Made by a program: the position numbers and the translations under genes. 24,722 nucleotides of DNA from Ichthyophthirius multifiliis (taxonomy: Eukaryota > Ciliophora > Oligohymenophorea > Hymenostomatida): contig NW_004087566.1 in the NCBI RefSeq assembly GCF_000220395.1, forward strand, positions 1 through 24,722, written 5' to 3'. Shown here piece after piece: positions 21,903-24,722 of this stretch. Positions within the stretch are counted from its first letter, which is position 1; every line of letters starts with the position of its first letter. The notes under the pieces were generated by a model that made no database searches, had not been told where the DNA came from, and saw only the letters and a program-made list of their open reading frames with translations.

Positions 21903-22430
21903 TCAATTTTTAGGACATTATCCATATTTTTCAATATAAGCATTATATTTTTTCTTCATTTAACTTTCAGTCCACATAAAAGTGTTAACTTTATGATCTA
22001 TATAGGCTTTTTGAAAATTAGTTTTATATTTTTTATAAATCTTTTCTATTGCCCACTCTTCATCAATAGTTATTTATCCTTATTTTTATTTAGTGTATTA
22101 TTCGTCAGGGAGCTTATTATTTTCAAGGATTTTTTTTATATCAGATAAGTCTATTTCTTCATCTATTTCTATAAATTATTCTTATAAAGGATTTAGTTTT
22201 CCGGCTTTTTTTTACTTCAATAACATATTTTGGTCAAGCATTTAGGATATTTTTTAGTTTATATTTGTATAAATGCCAAGCTTTGTGAAATTTTCTTGTT
22301 AAGATTTCGATGGGTCCCAACCTTTGTCATTATATACTTAAGTTTTATTTCTTAATTTTTAGATTTTCTTTTTCGCAGATTTTATGTGGGTGGATTTATT
22401 TGATAATCTTCTTATAGCCTTTCTTTTCAT
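21903..22430 (-). CDS. NOP16: NOP16, 60S ribosome-biogenesis nucleolar protein
   Basis: A single exon of 175 residues from ATG 22430-22428 to TGA 21905-21903. NOP16 is a small nucleolar protein needed for early 60S (25S/28S rRNA) assembly. The basic N-terminus (MKRKAIRRLSNKSTHIKSAK and then KKIQKLRN) fits nucleolar targeting. The family core follows: WDPSKSQQENFTKLGIYTNI corresponds to the WDxxKSxxQNLxxMGL motif, and the C-terminal helix pair (WAIEKIYKKYKTNFQKAYID..., FMWTESQMKKKYNAYIEKYG) corresponds to the conserved region with MxxD..N..Q.T..Q....INxY. The length is typical. The protein lies head-to-tail with SNU13 upstream on the same strand and convergent with PPIL4. Confidence 0.88.
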
Positions 22431-22834
22431 GTTTATTTTTTTTATTGTAAGTAAATATTATTTTTATATCTATTTAATATTATATTTATTTTAAAAAAAA
22501 ATATATATATTTTTAGAAAATAAATATATAATAAAATACATAATAATAAATATGATATATAAAAAAATTAATGTAAATGTAGAAAATATATTAATATTAA
22601 AAATATGTAATTTATAAATATTATATATATATCTTTATTTCGAATAATATATATAAATATTTAGAATACATATTTATTATTATTATTTTTAAGTATATAA
22701 TAATTTATTCCATTTTTTTAATCTATAAAAACATAATTTAATATTTTTTATTTTATATGAAAAACTATTTATTATATAAAACATTTTTTTAAAAATATAA
22801 AAAAATTACATATTTTAATATATATAAAAAATAA
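22431..22834. other. Spacer between SNU13 and NOP16
   Basis: About 400 bp, A/T only, holding the SNU13 3' end and the NOP16 promoter (both minus). No gene was recognised. Confidence 0.7.
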
Positions 22835-23322
22835 TCATGCATTAATAAATAATCTTTCACATTTATCTTTTATTTTTCTAATTTTATCATTTTAATTTGA
22901 ATTTAAATTTTTAATTAAAGCTATAGCAATAACATTTCTACTACTTCCACAGGCTCTTCCTAAATCTTTTTTTGAAGGAACAAATACATAAGGAACATTT
23001 TTATCTTCACATAATAAAGGTAAATGTAGTAAAATTTCTAAAGGTGTAGCATCTGAAGCCATTATTATCAATTCAGCTAAACCTCTATTTAAGGCTTTAG
23101 TGGATTCATTTGCCCCTTTTTTAATCTTTTTTTTTAAAAAAATTATATTTTAATTTTATATTTATTTTATAAAATACTTGCTTTAATGAAGAACAATTTG
23201 TAACCAATTATATTAATTCTTTTTGCAAAACATCGTCAGCTAATGGAGTTGCTCTTTCGACCTTTTTTAATTTTTTTTTAGTGAATTTTTATAGGCTTTT
23301 TATAAGGTATTTATTTTACCAT
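22835..23322 (-). CDS. SNU13: SNU13 / NHP2L1 / 15.5K kink-turn RNA-binding protein
   Basis: Three exons, 23322-23320, 23261-23178 and 23125-22835, give 125 residues (the family has 125-128). The first exon is only the ATG; intron 1 (58 nt) follows it directly and intron 2 (52 nt) falls at [13 protein letters not shown]13 binds K-turns in U4 snRNA and in box C/D snoRNAs, nucleating the U4/U6.U5 tri-snRNP and rRNA 2'-O-methylation particles. Conserved text covers nearly the whole protein: [85 protein letters not shown]. The GANE...LNRG RNA-binding residues and the E61-K86-type positions of L7Ae proteins are intact. Without intron 1 the only available ATG is out of frame with the core, which supports it. 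The identification is very secure. Confidence 0.95.
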
Positions 23323-23620
23323 TTTTATTTTATTTTTGATTGTTTTTTTTTTTATTTATTTTATTTTTATTATTTTTAATCTATATATAAATTTAACTTT
23401 GTTTTTTTTTTATTTTATTTTGAATATATAAAAATATAATGTATGTAGCCTTTTTTTTAATCCTTTTATATTTTTTTTAATAAATTAAATATAATAATAT
23501 AATTTTTTTAAAAGTATAAAAAGTAAAATATTAGATTTTTTAGAATTTTTAAAAATTCTAATAAAAATATAAAATTTAAAACAAATATTTATTTTATAGA
23601 AATATTAATTATTAAAAATA

Positions 23621-23657
<37 letters not shown>

Positions 23658-24031
23658 TTTTTTTTATATATATATATATACATATTAATATATTTATTTT
23701 TTTTCTTATTTATAATCAAATAATATATATTATAATTTAGTATAAAAAAAATATATTATACGAATATTTTATTCCTTTATTAATATTATATTTTTTATTA
23801 TTTATTTTTATAATTTTCTTATGTTATTTATTTAATAATCTATAAAAGAAAAAAAAAAATAATAATCAAATTTAATTATATATTTTATTTGTTTAGATTA
23901 ATTGAGTTTTTTAAAAAGCTAAGGAATAATTTAAAAATAAATATGTTTAAAATTAATATATATATATGTATATATAATTATTAAAAAAATATATTTATTA
24001 TACAACATTAATTAAATATAAAATTATAATT
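23323..24031. other. Spacer upstream of SNU13
   Basis: About 700 bp of A/T with TA runs (23622-23652) and homopolymers. It holds the SNU13 promoter and the 3' end of the next minus-strand gene. No RNA gene or open frame of coding texture was seen. Confidence 0.7.
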
Positions 24032-24702
24032 TCATTTTTAAAAATCTGGATTTTTAACATCGAAAACACCTAAAATCAAGTCCTTTAAATTATTTATTTT
24101 TATAAAATTAATATAATTATTTTATATATATTTATATAAATAATTTAATATTTTATTTATTTTATATAGTTTACAAGTTCTATTTCTTTATATTTTTTTA
24201 TTTTTTTTTAGTTTTTTTTTATTCTTTTCTTCAGAACTTGATAATTCATATTAATTCCTATCATCTATTTTTAATTATTCTTATCTATTTTAATTTTGTA
24301 ATAGATTTTCTGTATCTTTTTTAAATTCTGGTAGAAAATTTTATAACTTTTAAATTACTTATTATTTTATTGAAAAAAAATAAAAATAAAAATAAAAATT
24401 ATATTATATAAATATTTACGATTCGAAGATTTAATACTCTTAAAATCAGGCTTTTATTTTGGATTTTTATTATCTAAGAATTTCTATATTACGAATTAAT
24501 TAACATTTTCATGTTTTTTTTCACTAAAAATATTATCAAAGTAATCTTTTTCTAATCTTAGTAAGTCTTTATTTGATTTTTTTACTTTTTCTTAATCTTC
24601 TTTAATTTTTTCTTAATTATTTACATCTTATTTTTGATCATTTTAATTTAAAGATAAATCGTTATTTTCGTCTAATTCTTATATAAGTATTTTCTTTATC
24701 AT
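24032..24702 (-). CDS. Small charged protein, possibly NOPCHAP1-like
   Basis: Three exons, 24702-24420, 24357-24175 and 24069-24032, with GT-AG introns of 62 and 105 nt (both phase 1), would give 167 residues ending at TGA 24034-24032. The start is the last ATG visible before the right edge; the frame is still open beyond it, so the true start may lie outside the window. The protein is Lys/Glu/Asn-rich, with DLLRLEKDYFDNIF, then LIQKLQNFLPEFKKDTENLL, then YELSSSEEKNKKKLKKNKK. The LxxFLPxxxxxxExL helix followed by an acidic-serine and a lysine patch resembles NOPCHAP1, a box C/D snoRNP assembly chaperone. The match is short and could be chance. Its position next to SNU13, itself a box C/D core protein, is suggestive only. 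Confidence 0.55.
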
Positions 24703-24722
24703 TTATAGTATTACTTTTTTAT

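Noticed and set aside
1-24722. Transposons, retroelements, virus copies, CRISPR arrays, tRNA and rRNA genes
   Set aside because: No transposase, reverse transcriptase, integrase or capsid-like text, no long terminal repeats, no spaced direct repeats and no cloverleaf with the T-loop consensus was seen on either strand.

Overview
The window is very AT-rich eukaryotic DNA that reads as a ciliate macronuclear segment. Every recognisable gene is open only if TAA and TAG are read as glutamine and TGA is the sole stop. Several reassigned codons fall on positions where the protein family has Gln: the Q of an IQ motif, the IQ of a PARG signature and a Gln in PPIL4. Introns are short (42-250 nt), AT-rich and mostly GT-AG, and they often contain TA microsatellites. 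This points to an oligohymenophorean of the Tetrahymena/Ichthyophthirius type; the species cannot be fixed by eye. No mobile element, virus copy, tRNA, rRNA, CRISPR array or telomere was recognised.

Left part (1-4.5 kb): a partial minus-strand gene running off the left edge whose product starts MGNN; a plus-strand Gln-rich coiled-coil gene (1544-3122) whose 5' end is tandemly duplicated; and a minus-strand gene (3535-4469), also starting MGNN, whose second half resembles the MIR/beta-trefoil region of IP3/ryanodine receptors.

Middle (5-16 kb): alpha-SNAP (5032-6305, seven exons, the first intron apparently GC-AG); a single-exon PARG-like gene (6668-7759, minus) with a degenerate catalytic loop; a small ankyrin protein (8273-9061, minus); about 2 kb without a gene; then a large eight-exon IQ-motif/ankyrin gene (11081-15844, minus). 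Its C-terminal module is an intragenic tandem duplication that copied the intron position as well.

Right part (17.7-24.7 kb): a ULK/ATG1-like protein kinase (17777-19802) and PPIL4, a cyclophilin-RRM-RS protein (20199-21782), both plus strand. Then three minus-strand genes: NOP16 (21903-22430), SNU13/15.5K (22835-23322) and a small acidic/basic protein with faint similarity to the snoRNP chaperone NOPCHAP1 (24032-24702). PPIL4 belongs with the spliceosome, SNU13 with U4 snRNP and box C/D snoRNPs, and NOP16 with the 60S pre-ribosome, so this end is a loose group of RNA-processing genes. Each appears to have its own promoter; nothing looks like an operon.

I did not find a new multi-gene system. 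The most unusual items are the intron-preserving ankyrin duplication, the partly identical 206-bp duplication at the coiled-coil gene, the PARG-like protein lacking the glycine-rich loop, the stand-alone MIR protein with a predicted myristoylation site, and a one-base difference that decides the C-terminus of PPIL4.
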